A DNA stretch of 64,000 bases, from positions 607,414,383 through 607,478,382 of the forward strand of contig NC_056730.1 of NCBI RefSeq assembly GCF_019279795.1, read 5' to 3'. Both the position numbers and the translations under genes were made by a program. The stretch is from Protopterus annectens (Eukaryota > Chordata > Ceratodontiformes > Protopteridae). A model generated the notes under the pieces. It had not been told where the DNA came from, did not search any database, and saw only the letters and a program-made list of their open reading frames with translations. Position 1 is the stretch's first letter. The number at the start of each line of letters is the position of its first letter. Of the stretch, positions 25,375 to 35,862 are shown piece by piece.

Positions 25375-25573
25375 AAGAAAATGGCATCATCTGCCTGTTT
25401 TATACCCCTGACGACCTGACGTCATGGAAGAGGAGACAGCAACCGACGCAGGACCGAAGACTTTGATATTCAGGTCGACTGAGGGCAACCTGCCAGCAGA
25501 TTACCCAAATGTAATGACTGCAACAATGAATACACCTGAACATCTACATTTATGGTAAGTGTACACAACTGTA
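25375..25573 (-). repeat. DIRS-B right inverted terminal repeat
   Basis: Inverted match to 19927-20095. The outer edge ends in 'gtacacaactgta', which mirrors the second half of the internal complementary region. Confidence 0.8.
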
Positions 25574-26590
25574 CTTTAATGGCAGGGTAGTTGAATTCAC
25601 CCAGTATTAGGGTGTTTGGTTGTATCTTAATATTTTCCAGTATGTTTAGAAAAGTGTAGTGAGAATCTTGTGGTATGGTGGGGGATCTGCAGCAAGCTAC
25701 AATTTGGATTGCAGTCTTACCTAGTGTTAGTTGCACCTGGAGAATTTCAGGTGCATTGTGTTGGGCAACTAGCCTGGAGGTGTGAATATCCTTGGTGAAT
25801 ATGGACACTCCTCCACCTTTAGTGTTTTGGTCTTGGTTTGGTGGCCGAAAAGTGTGGTAAGAGTTGTAGCTTGGTATTGCAGAGGTGCTCTCTGGAGCAT
25901 TGAATCAGGTCTCAGTTACCGCACAGATATCGATGTTCTCCATTTTTAGGAGTGCCTCGAGAGAGTGCATTTTGAGGTTTAGACTTCTAGCACTGAGTGG
26001 CATTACCTTCAGATTTTGCATGCTTGTATCTGTAATGGTGGTGGTTTTGTCCTTTGAACCTTCCCTAAAAAAGACACTATAGGGGTGGCAAGAGCTTTAG
26101 CCAGTAACTTGAATCCCAGGGGTGACAGGTGCAGACCATCTCTGGCAAAGCATCGTGGTTTGTCGATCATGCCATCCCAGGCAGACAGATACTGGATCAC
26201 CTTGTAATGACAACAGAAGCTTAGTCAATTGTTGAAGTCAATCATTTTGTCCTTTTACTGTGGTATTCTGGGCGAAGGCAGAATGCTACTCAAGGCTAGG
26301 GTCATACCTGCCTGGGCCGCATGATCTGAGAGCTCTTCCATGTCTCTTTTCATGTGCTCCAGGGAGGTACGTCTCAAGTCATTCACTCCAGCATGGACAA
26401 TGACAGAGTCGTATTTGTACTTGTGGAGTGACTTGAGTGCATGCATTATGTGGCAGATCCTGGCACCCGACAGGCAGCTGACTGTAATTTTCTCCTTGTT
26501 CAGCCTGGTGAGTGGGACATCAGTGTGCCTGACTATAAAGTCACCTATGACTAAAGTGTTGGGTTCATTAGCTATGCCCTCTTCTGCCCA
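25574..26590 (-). mobile_element. CR1-A, 5' part (minus strand): endonuclease and ORF1 esterase remains
   Basis: Continuation of CR1-A. From right to left: ORF1 SGNH-esterase remains (26590-26009), with GDFIV at the position of the usual GDSIV so that the nucleophile Ser is replaced by Phe (codon ~26537-26539), GVND intact near 26385 and DGLHLSPLG near 26130; then the ORF2 endonuclease start, with ILGEFNYP near 25600 where GDFN is expected. The copy is 5'-truncated within ORF1, since similarity to CR1-B stops near 26590. Confidence 0.88.
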
Positions 26591-27657
26591 GACAATAAGG
26601 TAGTAGCAGCTGCCATCAACCACTACTTATCAGCTACTATAAGGCCCTTACAAAGGGTGACCAATTCTACTGTGTAATGTATTGTTATCCAAATAAAGTG
26701 TGTCCAAGACTAAGGCTATTTAAGAGTGGCCTCTACAGTGTTACCAAATACATGCAAGTACTCTAAGAGCTTAAATATCTCTAAACAAAACCAGCCACAA
26801 TTAGAAGGTTTAAATATATTTAATAATAAATAATAACAGAACAAGACAATTCTCAATAACTCAATACAGTGACAACTGAGTTCAGAATCACAGGAAATAT
26901 TTTAAAATTACATTGTAGGACAGTCTCACATAAATACAGAAAACATCTAAACTAATCCTACTAAGTTCCTATCTCTAAGAGTAATCACTGTAATCTAAGC
27001 CTTACTTATAGAGCAAAGCAAATGCAGATGAGAAGTGCTGAAGATGGATGTGTTCAGATCCAGAAACAAATACAAAATGCCCAGACTTTCTCTCTGAGAT
27101 AGTTCTTGAATTAATAATATACATTACTGCTGGGTTAGCTAGATGGCATCACTATTTGACACTTGTCTCTAGTTCCCAGGCTAAACATATACCAACAGAA
27201 TTTAACATGTCTCTATGAAAAATACTACTCTCTTAGAAGCTGACAGTTATCTCTTAAAAGCTTGCCTGAAACTGGAATTTGTAAAACAATTAACACGTTT
27301 ACATTTTAAACCTGTTAATTATTTGTCTTAAGACAATAGAAGAAACTCTAGATACAGACATTCTGTCTTCTAGCTGTGGTAAACACAATCGTAAAACTGT
27401 ACTTATTTTCTCAGAGTTTGCAAGTTAACTCTGTATATTCCAACTTGTACTGTGAAAACATACATTTGCACAGGCATATAGTCCATATACATGTCTGCTG
27501 TTTTCCAGCAGGGTGCACTGTGGCTACATTTTTGAAGCTTAGCACATAACATACAGTTTACTTACATTTGTAGACAAGTCTATGGGTCATATTAATATTT
27601 GCAATGACATAGAATTAGTTACAAAATTCTAGCTAGCTGGGCTGGCAGCCTTCACAG
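26591..27657. other. Unclassified AT-rich right arm of the insert in DIRS-C
   Basis: About 1.07 kb with no coding potential and no match to other repeats in the window. Read on the minus strand it looks like transcribed UTR or LTR-like DNA, but no terminal repeat, primer site or polyadenylation signal could be assigned with confidence. Confidence 0.3.
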
Positions 27658-28321
27658 TTGTACTTGGAAGACTGTTTGTTTTTTCTTTTGCCTTTTATTT
27701 CAGCCAAGAGAGTGTATGAACTTCAGGCTCTTATGGCTGTTTCTCCTTTTTAAGTTTTTCATAAAGACGGTGTATCTTCAAGCTAATACTTCTTCTGTGC
27801 CCAAGATGGTCAGTGAGTTGTCCTTTAGGCAGTGTATTCATTTTAGTCAGTCTGTTCATTTTCCTTCCTTTTTTCCTTTGCAGTATGCCAGTGAGATGGT
27901 TCTTCATGTCTTGTATTTGCACATTTCAGATGTTGTTTAGACAAAACTAAAGTTATTCACAAATCTGAGCAGTTTTTTTTATCCCAGGACTTTGGGTTTG
28001 GCTGTTTCTAAGCAAACCATCTCTTCCTGGATTTCTGAAGCCATTTCCCTGTGTTATTCATTTCATGGGGAAAAGGTTTTTCTTGTCTGTAAAGGCACAT
28101 TATACTAGGCAGTTGACTCCTCTGATGCTTTTTTCAAGGGTCTGCATACCAATTCATCCTTGAGATTGCAACTTGGCCCTCTGTTTGTACTGTCACTAAA
28201 CATTACAAGTTGGTTATTTCCAGGATAAGAGCAGGTTTTGCCAGAGCTATTCTGCATGGGTTTGTGGAGGGTTCCTCTGTGCCTTCCTTCTCCCAGGCTG
28301 CCTATTGATGTCTTGTACTCT

Positions 28322-28425
28322 CCCTTAGGTGAAGTTACTTTAACAGTGATATGGAAGGACATGGTACAGTTGTGTAAAATCTTACCATAACAATAGATGT
28401 CCTTCTCTTTAGTGTTGCAGTATTC
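28322..28425. repeat. DIRS-C internal complementary region
   Basis: The first half is inverted relative to 13009-13060. The second half, from about 28362, is inverted relative to the outer edge of 28690-28797 ('acagttgtgtaaaatcttac' against its mirror near 28775-28795). Confidence 0.7.
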
Positions 28426-28689
28426 ACTCCCTCCCTGCTTCCTCCTCTCTCCTGGTTCTTGTCCTGTTCTGTTTCCCTCGTGGCAGAGGGGCCTTTCTCC
28501 CTTTTTTATTTTTCATTCTGGATTCACATATTTCTCTTTCTCCCTGTGGTCCTGAGAGTATTCGGTTCCTCTTTGTTTTCTTTAGTTCTGAGTGTTTGCA
28601 TCTGTACATCACCATTATGCCCTACGTCTTGCACCATTAGCAGACCTGTGACATATGGCACCTGTAAGAGCTGAAGTCTTTTGGTATTC

Positions 28690-28797
28690 TGGCGGGATGT
28701 TGGGCTATCCTTGGCAGGAGATCCCTTAGGTGAAAATTACTGCAACAGTGAAGAGAAGGACATCTGCTATCATGGTAAGATTGTGCACAACTGTACT
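28690..28797 (-). repeat. DIRS-C right inverted terminal repeat
   Basis: Inverted match to 13009-13100 through the 'gggctatccttggcagga' and 'cccttaggtg' blocks. It ends near 28797. Confidence 0.7.
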
Positions 28798-29214
28798 TTC
28801 CTTCTGGATCCTGAGGCCCTGAGACGATGTTCCATGCTTCAACTCTGGGATTTTTTGCTTTGATTCACCCAACTCTGTCTTTGTTTGGGCCATTTGAAGC
28901 TCAGATCCAAGGATTCTGGTTGGTGCCTGCGGTTCCATCAGTGGATTTGTTGTCCTTGGTTCCTATGATTTTTTTGGAGATCTGCCTTCAAGTCTTCAGT
29001 GCTGATTCTGTCATCAGGGCAGGCACCCTTCTTGACTTTGGGAGTCTACCTGATGAATTGCTTCACATTCTCTGAATGGAGTACTTTATCAGCAAGAGTG
29101 GTCTCCTTGGATCCATTGGAGGCAGGCATAAACTTCCAGGTGTTGTGAAGGATCAAAATGTCTTCACCCAAAAGGGTGGATATACAGGATTTTATTGGTC
29201 TTGGTTCCCCCATG
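28798..29214. other. Unclassified sequence
   Basis: Between the DIRS-C end and the L1-like fragment. No recognised gene, and DIRS origin could not be shown. Confidence 0.3.
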
Positions 29215-29880
29215 TCCCCACATCAATCTATTTATTTTAAACAACTTTGTTAAATTAGCATTTTAAGACATATGCAAACAAATTAAAAAAGAAAACAAGC
29301 CATTTTAGTATTTTTCCATTTCAATACAGTATTCATCACATATATTGTCTTTGCTACTGTCATCAGTCCAGCATTACAAAAAATTGCTATATTCTTGCCT
29401 TCCCTTAAACTTCATTCTGCCTTCTCTTCCTCCTGAACATTATTATGCATATATTATTCCCACCATTTCCATTTACTTCTATGTAATTTGCTCCTTCCCT
29501 TTTCTAAAGATCTCTCTTCCAGTTCTTTTATCTCTTTTGTAATATTCAACACCTCAGCTACAGTTGGTGTAGACTTTGATTTCCATTTTCTAGTAATTGC
29601 TTTTTTGGTATCCCAGTTCAAAAGAATAATTTCCTTACTTACAGTCAATTGTTCATTCAGTTTTTCTGATAATGTACTGTGTAGGGAGTTTTTTAAATCT
29701 GCCAAGTCATTACACTCCCAAAACATATGTTCCCAGTTGCTTCTTTCTTCTCCATCACACCTCCAGTATTTGCTATCTGACTGAGGAAAAAAATTTTTTG
29801 AAGTCTACTCGACTTATAAAAATATGTATGCAAACACTTCCCAGCAAAACTTTCATCCCCATGTCAGTCTTAATTAAATT
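29215..29880 (-). mobile_element. L1/Tx1-like LINE, 3' end fragment
   Basis: On the minus strand, 29726-29454 encodes an ORF2 C-terminus of L1 type. HMFWECNDL follows a CDGEE segment (the Cys-rich 'WRC...HMFW.C' end typical of L1/Tx1 ORF2), then KKAITRKWKSKSTPTVAEVLN. Upstream codons continue to ~29880 in more than one frame, so at least one frameshift is present. The T-rich + strand around 29222-29240 is in the place of the 3' tail. It is the only L1-type trace seen here. Confidence 0.65.
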
Positions 29881-29885
29881 TTGCT

Positions 29886-30155
29886 CAGACATCCACAGGT
29901 CAGAGTCACCTCAAGCTTACGTCCCAGACACAGGGACAATCCTCTTAGGACTCAGGTGACTCATCCTGTCTACCTCCAAAAAAGAAGATGTGTAAGAGGA
30001 AACACATTAACTCCCCTTCAGAATCTTCCACTTCAGATAATGATTCAGGGGATACAGAGGACTCCTCTCCGAAGTACACCTCTTTCAGTGACATTCTAGA
30101 GTTGATGCAACAGAGGGCGTCTTGGCCCCCTTAACCCCTTTGAGGATTAGAAAAT
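29886..30155 (+). mobile_element. DIRS gag fragment (DIRS-D)
   Basis: 29985-30140 aligns by eye with DIRS-A 2990-3165: 'tgtaagaggaaacacatt' is shared, then 'gacattctaga' and a 'caacagaggg' block. No terminal repeats. A truncated fossil. Confidence 0.75.
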
Positions 30156-30849
30156 TTTGTTTAAACAACTGTGATGCAATTTCACTCATTCTGTGCGTGG
30201 TTCATATCTTTTTCTTGCCTGCCTCAGTTCTTTAGACTAGCGATGATCCTGAATATGCTGAGGGCATAGCCCAAGGTAAATTGCATCAGCTAAAGAGAGC
30301 ATCTATTCAAAAACCTGAGCAGGTTTCATCCTTGAATGCTCTCCTTTGAATGGTGGTGCCACTTTGCTAAATCACTCCTCACAATGGACAGGTAGTTATG
30401 CAGGCTGTGGACACTGGAGACTGTGAAGTGTGAATAGGAGAAGCCCTCTCATTTCCCCTCTTAAAATCCCTTCACTGTAGTACTGCACAGCTCCCTCCCT
30501 TTAATTAGGGGGCTTAATGTCAGTTTAAAAGACAACTGAATGAGATTTACAAGCTCCTTGATATTTCCAGTGCTAAAGTAAAGTGTACGTACATTTAGGG
30601 GAAGTAGTCCTGAGATATGAGTCTGACATTTGAAAGAGCTTCTGTTCTGCTACTCCTCTGGCGTAGTGGTTAGGGAGATGGTTTTATGTGTGCAGATTAC
30701 AGGGTTCGATCCCTGACTACAGTGAAAGGCAGGCAGTTTCTTTTTTGCTCAGATGCCTTTTTCCTCTCTTCCCCTGTCCATTTGCTACATCATTTTACAC
30801 TTGCAAACTTACCATTGTCTGTAGAGCACATGGCTTTGCACACAAAGGC
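30156..30849 (+). repeat. Decayed unit 1 of the ~1.2 kb tRNA-His tandem repeat
   Basis: Collinear with the clean array from 'tttaaacatccttgatgc' (e.g. 53998) to 'cacaaaggc'. Diverged at many positions. Contains the tRNA-derived sequence at 30655. Cut off at 30849, beyond which a CR1 scrap lies. Confidence 0.85.
30655..30746 (+). other. tRNA-derived Pol III-type sequence, old copy
   Basis: A box form 'tggcgtagtgg', intact B box 'ggttcgatccc' and a six-T run at 30741-30746. The best kept of the old copies. Confidence 0.5.
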
Positions 30850-30869
30850 AATGAATGAGAATTAATTAA

Positions 30870-32060
30870 TGTGCACTGCATGTCTAGACCTCACAAAGGG
30901 GTTTAGGACCATCACACACTCTGGTATCACAGAGATACTCTCTCAGCTAAATATAAATTCCTGTGTAACTCACTGGATAGCAAATTGGCTCAGAGAGTCC
31001 AGGAAATTGGGTAGGTGGCTTCACCTCCTCCAAAAGTGCTGTTACTAGTGGTGTATCCTATGGTTCAGTATTTGGGCCACTCCTCATTGGTATTTACTTC
31101 TTCGAAGTCAAAGCAAATGTTAACAGTTTGTAGTTAACCAAGTTTGCAGATGACTGTAAACTTTGTAGAGGATACAAAAATCCCAAAAGACGGCCTTTCT
31201 CAAATAACTACTTGGTGTCAATAGCATGAACGGAAGCTAAATGCCAATAAATGTATAATTGTGTCTTTCAAGCAGTATGACTTCCATTGTAACTGTCACA
31301 TTGACAGCACGCCCCTGAACACTGATCCTGTACACAGGGATCTGGGACCTTGTCAACAATGAGCTATCCTTTGATTACTTTGTATCCAGTATTGCAAGGA
31401 AGTAATTTTTGCTTACACAGCCACATCCAGGAATGTAATCATTCCATTGTAGTCTGCCCTCATCAGGTTGATCATTGCATATAATACACCATTCATTATA
31501 TAGCTTTCCAAACATTTGTCACTGGAGTGACCACAGCTTTTTCTTGTCTAAAGAAAAAAATCATGGGTCTAAATCACAAAAACTATGTAGACTGCCTCAA
31601 AGCCCTTCCTCTCTTCCCGGTATTATACAGACTACTAAGAGGCAATTCTGCCTCACATATACAGCTTTAATAGACCCTATTCTGTCAGACCTATTTAATA
31701 TTTGCAAGTCCAGTGGTAACAGGAGATTCGAATCTCTTTTGCATCATAAGTAGAACATGTTTGAAGGGATAGGTATCTGTCTCTCAGAATGCCTCTTCCA
31801 TATAACCTCACATAAAGCAAAGTACTTCTCTTACTCTACTGAAATGTAATTTGGATGAGTGATTAGCAAACTGAAAATTCACCCCAGTTTTAACAACAGT
31901 GTTCCTCACGGATAGGTGCAACAAGTAGATGTCCCAAAATATCCTTGTTCTGCCTGCCTTTGGGTTATTTAGATGCAAAATATAAGGGATAAAAACTACG
32001 AGGGAATATAAAGCTAGGCTTTTTAAGATCCCGGCAGATCAATGGCCTACTAAGTACTTG
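30870..32060 (+). mobile_element. CR1-E: decayed CR1 fragment, plus strand
   Basis: Reverse-transcriptase remains: CLDLTKGFRTITHSGIT near 30885 (compare AYLDLAKAFDTIPHSGI in CR1-B), VTHWIANWLRES near 30968 and QVCR at the catalytic-box position near 31140. Multiple stops and frameshifts, with little open reading frame left. It interrupts the decayed tandem array and replaces part of a unit. Confidence 0.75.
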
Positions 32061-32076
32061 TGAACATGTGTGAACC

Positions 32077-33289
32077 TGTTGGGGATTTGGTTTTATGTGT
32101 GCAGATTAGAGGGTTCAAAGGCAGTCGGTTTCTTTTTTGCCCAGATGCCTTTTTCCTCTCTTCCCCTGTCCATTTGATACATCGTTTTACACTTGCAAAC
32201 TTACCATTGTCTGTAGAGCGCATGGCTTTGCACACAAAGGCCTACTGAGCTCCTTGCACATTACAGCAACACACTGGCAGAATGCAATGCCTTGCTGAGT
32301 ACAGTTGCAAAATTGGAAAGGCATACTCATAGGGAGGATTAAGATGAGGGAGACACTATAGAAGACTGCCAGAAGCAACAGAGTGGGTCAGACTGCTGGT
32401 CCTTGTTTACACTCACTGTGTTGATATCTGCACTCTGTCTTCCTTGTCCTTGCCTTCTTTCTCTTTGACACTATTTGCCAGACTGCCTAGCAATGCCTCA
32501 AGTTCTAAAGTATATTATCTCCAATGGTCTCCAGACATTGAGCTTGAGCCTCCTTATCAATAAAGAAAGGTGAATCTCCCATGACTTTCCACACTGCTGT
32601 GACTCAGATTTGAGCCAAGCTGCTTGCGGCCACAATGCAGAGTACTAACCAATATACGATCACAGCAAGCTGTCCCGAGCTCAATTGTTTGGTTTTGTGT
32701 GCCATTGCTTTTGAGGTGCACAAAAGGTTGCTCATCCTTGAAATGGCATGTAAATTCACAACTTAACCCATTTTTACTACACATATTTAAACATCTTTGA
32801 TGTGATTCCACTCATTCTGTGTGTGGTTCATATCTTTTTATTGCCTGCCTTGGTTGTTTGGGCTAGTGAGGATCCTGAATATGCTGATGGCATAACTTAT
32901 GGTAAATTGCATCAGCCAAAATGCAAATCTATTCAAAAACCTCAGCAGGCTTCATCCTTTAATGCTCTTCTTTGAATGGTGGGGCCACTTAGCTAAATCA
33001 CTACTCACCATGGACAGGTAGTTATGCAGGGTGTAGACACCAGAGACTGTGAAGTGTAAATAGGAGAAGCCCTCTCATTTCCCCTCTTAAAATCCATTCA
33101 CTGTAGTACTGCAAAGCTCCCTCCCTTTAACTAGGGGGCTTAACTTCAGTTTAAAATCCTCCTGAATGAGAATTACAAGCTCCTTGACATGTCCAGTGCT
33201 AAAGCAAAATGTTGTTATATTTAAGGGGAGTAGTCTGGAGACATGAATATGACATTTGAAAGTGCTTCCCTTCTGCTACTTGCTCGGCC
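32077..33289 (+). repeat. Decayed unit 2 of the tRNA-His tandem repeat
   Basis: Collinear with the clean unit from the tRNA-derived sequence (B box lost near 32110) through the tRNA-His relic at 32595 to the next tRNA-derived sequence. Length about 1.21 kb, close to the clean period. Confidence 0.85.
32595..32666 (-). pseudogene. tRNA-His(GUG) relic
   Basis: 72 bp, same length as the intact copies. Anticodon GTG retained. The acceptor stem reads GCTGTGA/TCACAGC: pair 3-70 has changed from C-G to T-A on both sides, so the stem still closes. The T-arm is damaged (TTGG/TGAG mismatch), so a working tRNA is unlikely. Changes are mostly at former CpG sites. Confidence 0.8.
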
Positions 33290-34454
33290 TGGTGGTTTGG
33301 GGGTGGTTTTATGTGTGCACATTACAGAGTTCAATTCCTAATTAAAATAGGGCATGGTTTCTTTATTACCCAGTTAGATTTTTTATTTCTTCCTCTGCCC
33401 ATTTTCTACACCATATTACACTTGCAAACTTACTGTTGTCTGTAGAGCACATGGCTTTGTACACAAAGACCTACTGAGCTCATTGCACATTACAGCAACA
33501 TACTGGAAGAAGGCAATGCCTTGCTGAGTACAGTTTCAAAATATGAAAGGCATACTCTAGGGAGCACTAAGATGAGGGAGACACTACAGAAGACTGCCAG
33601 AAACAAGAGAGTGGGTCAGACTTCTGGTCCTTGTTTACACTCACTGTGTTGATATCTGCACTCTGTCTTCCTTGTCCTTGCCTTCTTTCTCTTTGACACT
33701 ATTTGCCGGACTGCCTTGCAGTACCTCAAGTTCTAAAGTATATTATCCACAACACATTCCAAACATTGAGCATATGCCTCCTTATCTTATCAATAGACAG
33801 AAGTGAATCTCACTACATTTGGACTCGAACCAAAGTTGCTGTGGCCACAGAGCAGAAAACTAACCACTATATGAGCCCAACAAGCTACCTGGAGAGGAAG
33901 GGTCTGGCTTTCTGTGCAATCGCTTCTGAGGTGCAGAAAAGGTTGCTCATCCTTGAAACAGCATGTAAAGGTGCATCTTAACTGATTTTTACTACTCATA
34001 TTTAAACATCCTTGATGCAGTTCCACTCATTCTGTGTATGGTTCATATCTTTTTATTGCCTGCCTCACTTTTTTGGGCTAGCGATGATCATGAATATGCC
34101 GAGGGCATAGTCCATGGTAAATTGCATCAGCCAAAGAGGGCATCTATTCAAAAGCCTGAGCAGGTTTCATCCTTGAATGCTCTCCTTTGAATGGTGGTGC
34201 CACTTTGCTAAATCACTCCTCACAATGGACAGGTAGTTATGCAGGCTGCAGACACCGGAGACTGTGAAGTGTGAATAGGAGAAGCCCTCTCATTTCCCCT
34301 CTTAAAATCCCTTAAGGGAGCTTAACTTCAGTTTAAAAGCCACCAGAATGAGATTTACAAGCTTTGTGATATGTCCAGTGCTAAAGTAAAGTGGGGAGTA
34401 GTCCTGAGACATGAGTCTGACATTTGGAAAAGTCTCCTTTTTGCTACTCCTCTG
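33290..34454 (+). repeat. Decayed unit 3 of the tRNA-His tandem repeat
   Basis: About 1.17 kb. The tRNA-derived sequence near 33290-33350 has lost the B-box match. The tRNA-His relic is at 33810. Confidence 0.82.
33810..33881 (-). pseudogene. tRNA-His relic
   Basis: Recognisable by 'ctcgaacc', 'gttgctgtggccac' and 'actaaccactat' on the + strand. The acceptor stem no longer pairs and the anticodon loop is altered. Non-functional. Confidence 0.75.
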
Positions 34455-35370
34455 GTCTAGTAGTTCGGGGGGTGGTTTTATGTGTGCAGAATACAGAGTT
34501 CAATTTTTAATAAAGGAGGAAGGGGTTTGGTTGCTTTATTGCCTGGATGCCTTTTTCCTCTCTTCCCCTGCCCATTTGTTACATCGTATTACACTTGCAG
34601 ACTTACTGTTGTCTGTAGAGCACATGGCTTTGTACACAAAGGCTTACTGAGCTCCTTGCACATTACTGCAAAACACTGGCAAAATGCAATGTCTTGCTGA
34701 GTACAGTTGCAAAATAGGAAAGGCATACTGTAGGGAGGCTAAGATGAGGGAGACACTGCCAGAAACAAGAGAGTTGGTCAGACTGCTGGTCCTTGTTCAT
34801 AATCACTGTCCTGATGTCCGCACTCTGTCTTCCTCATCATTGCCCTCTTATCTTCAACACTATTTGCCTGACTGCCTAGCAGTGCCTCAAGTTCTAATGT
34901 AAGTTGTCACCAACACTCTATGACCATTGAGCATGAGTCTCCTTATCAATAGAGAAAAGTGAATCTCCCACTACTTTCCATGCCATGACTCGGATTCGAG
35001 CTGATGGTGCTGCGACCACATTACAGAGTACTAACCAGTATACGATCATGGCAAAGTATCTGAAGAGGAGGAGTCTGGTTTTCCTCTGGCATTACTTCTG
35101 AGGTGCAGAAAAGTTTGCTCATCCTTGAAACGGCATTTAAAGGTGCGTTTTAACTGATTTTTACTACATGTGTTAAAACATCTTTGATATGATTCCACTT
35201 ATTCTGTTTCGTCATTCATATCTTTTTTTGGCTGCCTCAGTTGTTTGGACTGGCAGTGATGCTGAATATTCAAAGGGTATGGCCCATAGTAAATTGCATC
35301 AGCCATAGTGGACATCTATTCAAAAACCTGAACAGGTTTCCTTCTTTAGTGCTCTTCTTTGAGTGGTGTT
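34455..35370 (+). repeat. Decayed unit 4 of the tRNA-His tandem repeat (truncated)
   Basis: Collinear with the clean unit as far as 'gctcttctttgagtggtg', then replaced by a CR1 3' fragment. Contains a tRNA-His relic at 34981. Confidence 0.82.
34981..35052 (-). pseudogene. tRNA-His(GUG) relic
   Basis: 72 bp, GTG anticodon retained. The acceptor stem reads GCCATGA/TCATGGC: pair 4-69 has changed from G-C to A-T on both sides and still closes. T-arm and anticodon stem carry mismatches. Probably non-functional. Confidence 0.8.
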
Positions 35371-35862
35371 TCATAGGCTTATATGTTGATAGGTATTTAG
35401 TATACTTATGGCCAGAAGTGCATTTTTTAGCCTGTCCGTGCATCCCAAGTCTCTGACAAGTTCTGATTCCCTTGGTAAGTGTAAGAAGGGGCTTGGGAGA
35501 TGAAACATTTACAAGTTAATGCCTGGGAGATAAGCCATTTTCATCTTGCCTGTGTCCATTAGAGACATAGATGCTGAACCATGGATGAATTTCCTTTTCC
35601 CATCCAATTCTCCAAGTTGCACTTGAATTGGGTTAGGGAGGAACTCTGCTTTGTATGGATGGGGTGCCTGTTCTAGACACAGGGTAGTCTCTGGGATACA
35701 TGCCTGTTTCTCCAGAAGGTCCTAGTTTATATCACAGGCAAGGTTTAAGTGTTTAGAATGGGTAAATCTGTACTGTAACTGGTTGTTTTGTTGATATGCA
35801 GGAGGTTCATCAGAGTGGGGTCTGACAATGCCCTGTATGCCAGGCATAGATCTCCTCAAACC
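35371..35862 (-). mobile_element. CR1-F: CR1 3' end fragment
   Basis: Begins with a CATAGG end motif. 35590-35860 aligns with the last ~270 bp of CR1-B ORF2 (the region 37190-37450) at lower identity. 5'-truncated, old. Confidence 0.7.

Larger units (their letters stand above)
19927..25573 (+). mobile_element. DIRS-B: DIRS retrotransposon inserted inside CR1-A
   Basis: 5.65 kb element with inverted terminal repeats, gag, reverse transcriptase/RNase H, methyltransferase-like segment, tyrosine recombinase and internal complementary region. CR1-A sequence ends with 'gagtagttttcccag' at 19926 and resumes at 25574. Compared with the uninterrupted CR1-B near 39462-39505, nothing appears lost or duplicated, which fits recombinase-type insertion. 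The terminal repeats differ at roughly 8% of ~150 positions by eye, so it is older than DIRS-A and younger than DIRS-C. Broken in several places (about six to eight), though some long frames survive. Confidence 0.92.
27658..28797 (+). mobile_element. DIRS-C, right part: recombinase remains, internal complementary region and right terminal repeat
   Basis: Begins with 'tacttggaagact', which corresponds to 'tcatggaagact' in the recombinase of DIRS-A (near 6400), directly continuing the point where 13009-17117 stops. It holds recombinase remains to ~28260, the internal complementary region (28322-28425) and the right terminal repeat (28690-28797). Heavily broken. Confidence 0.82.

Noticed and set aside
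17118-27657. Faint inverted similarity between the two ends of the insert in DIRS-C, as in a DNA transposon
   Set aside because: Only scattered matches by eye, not better than chance.
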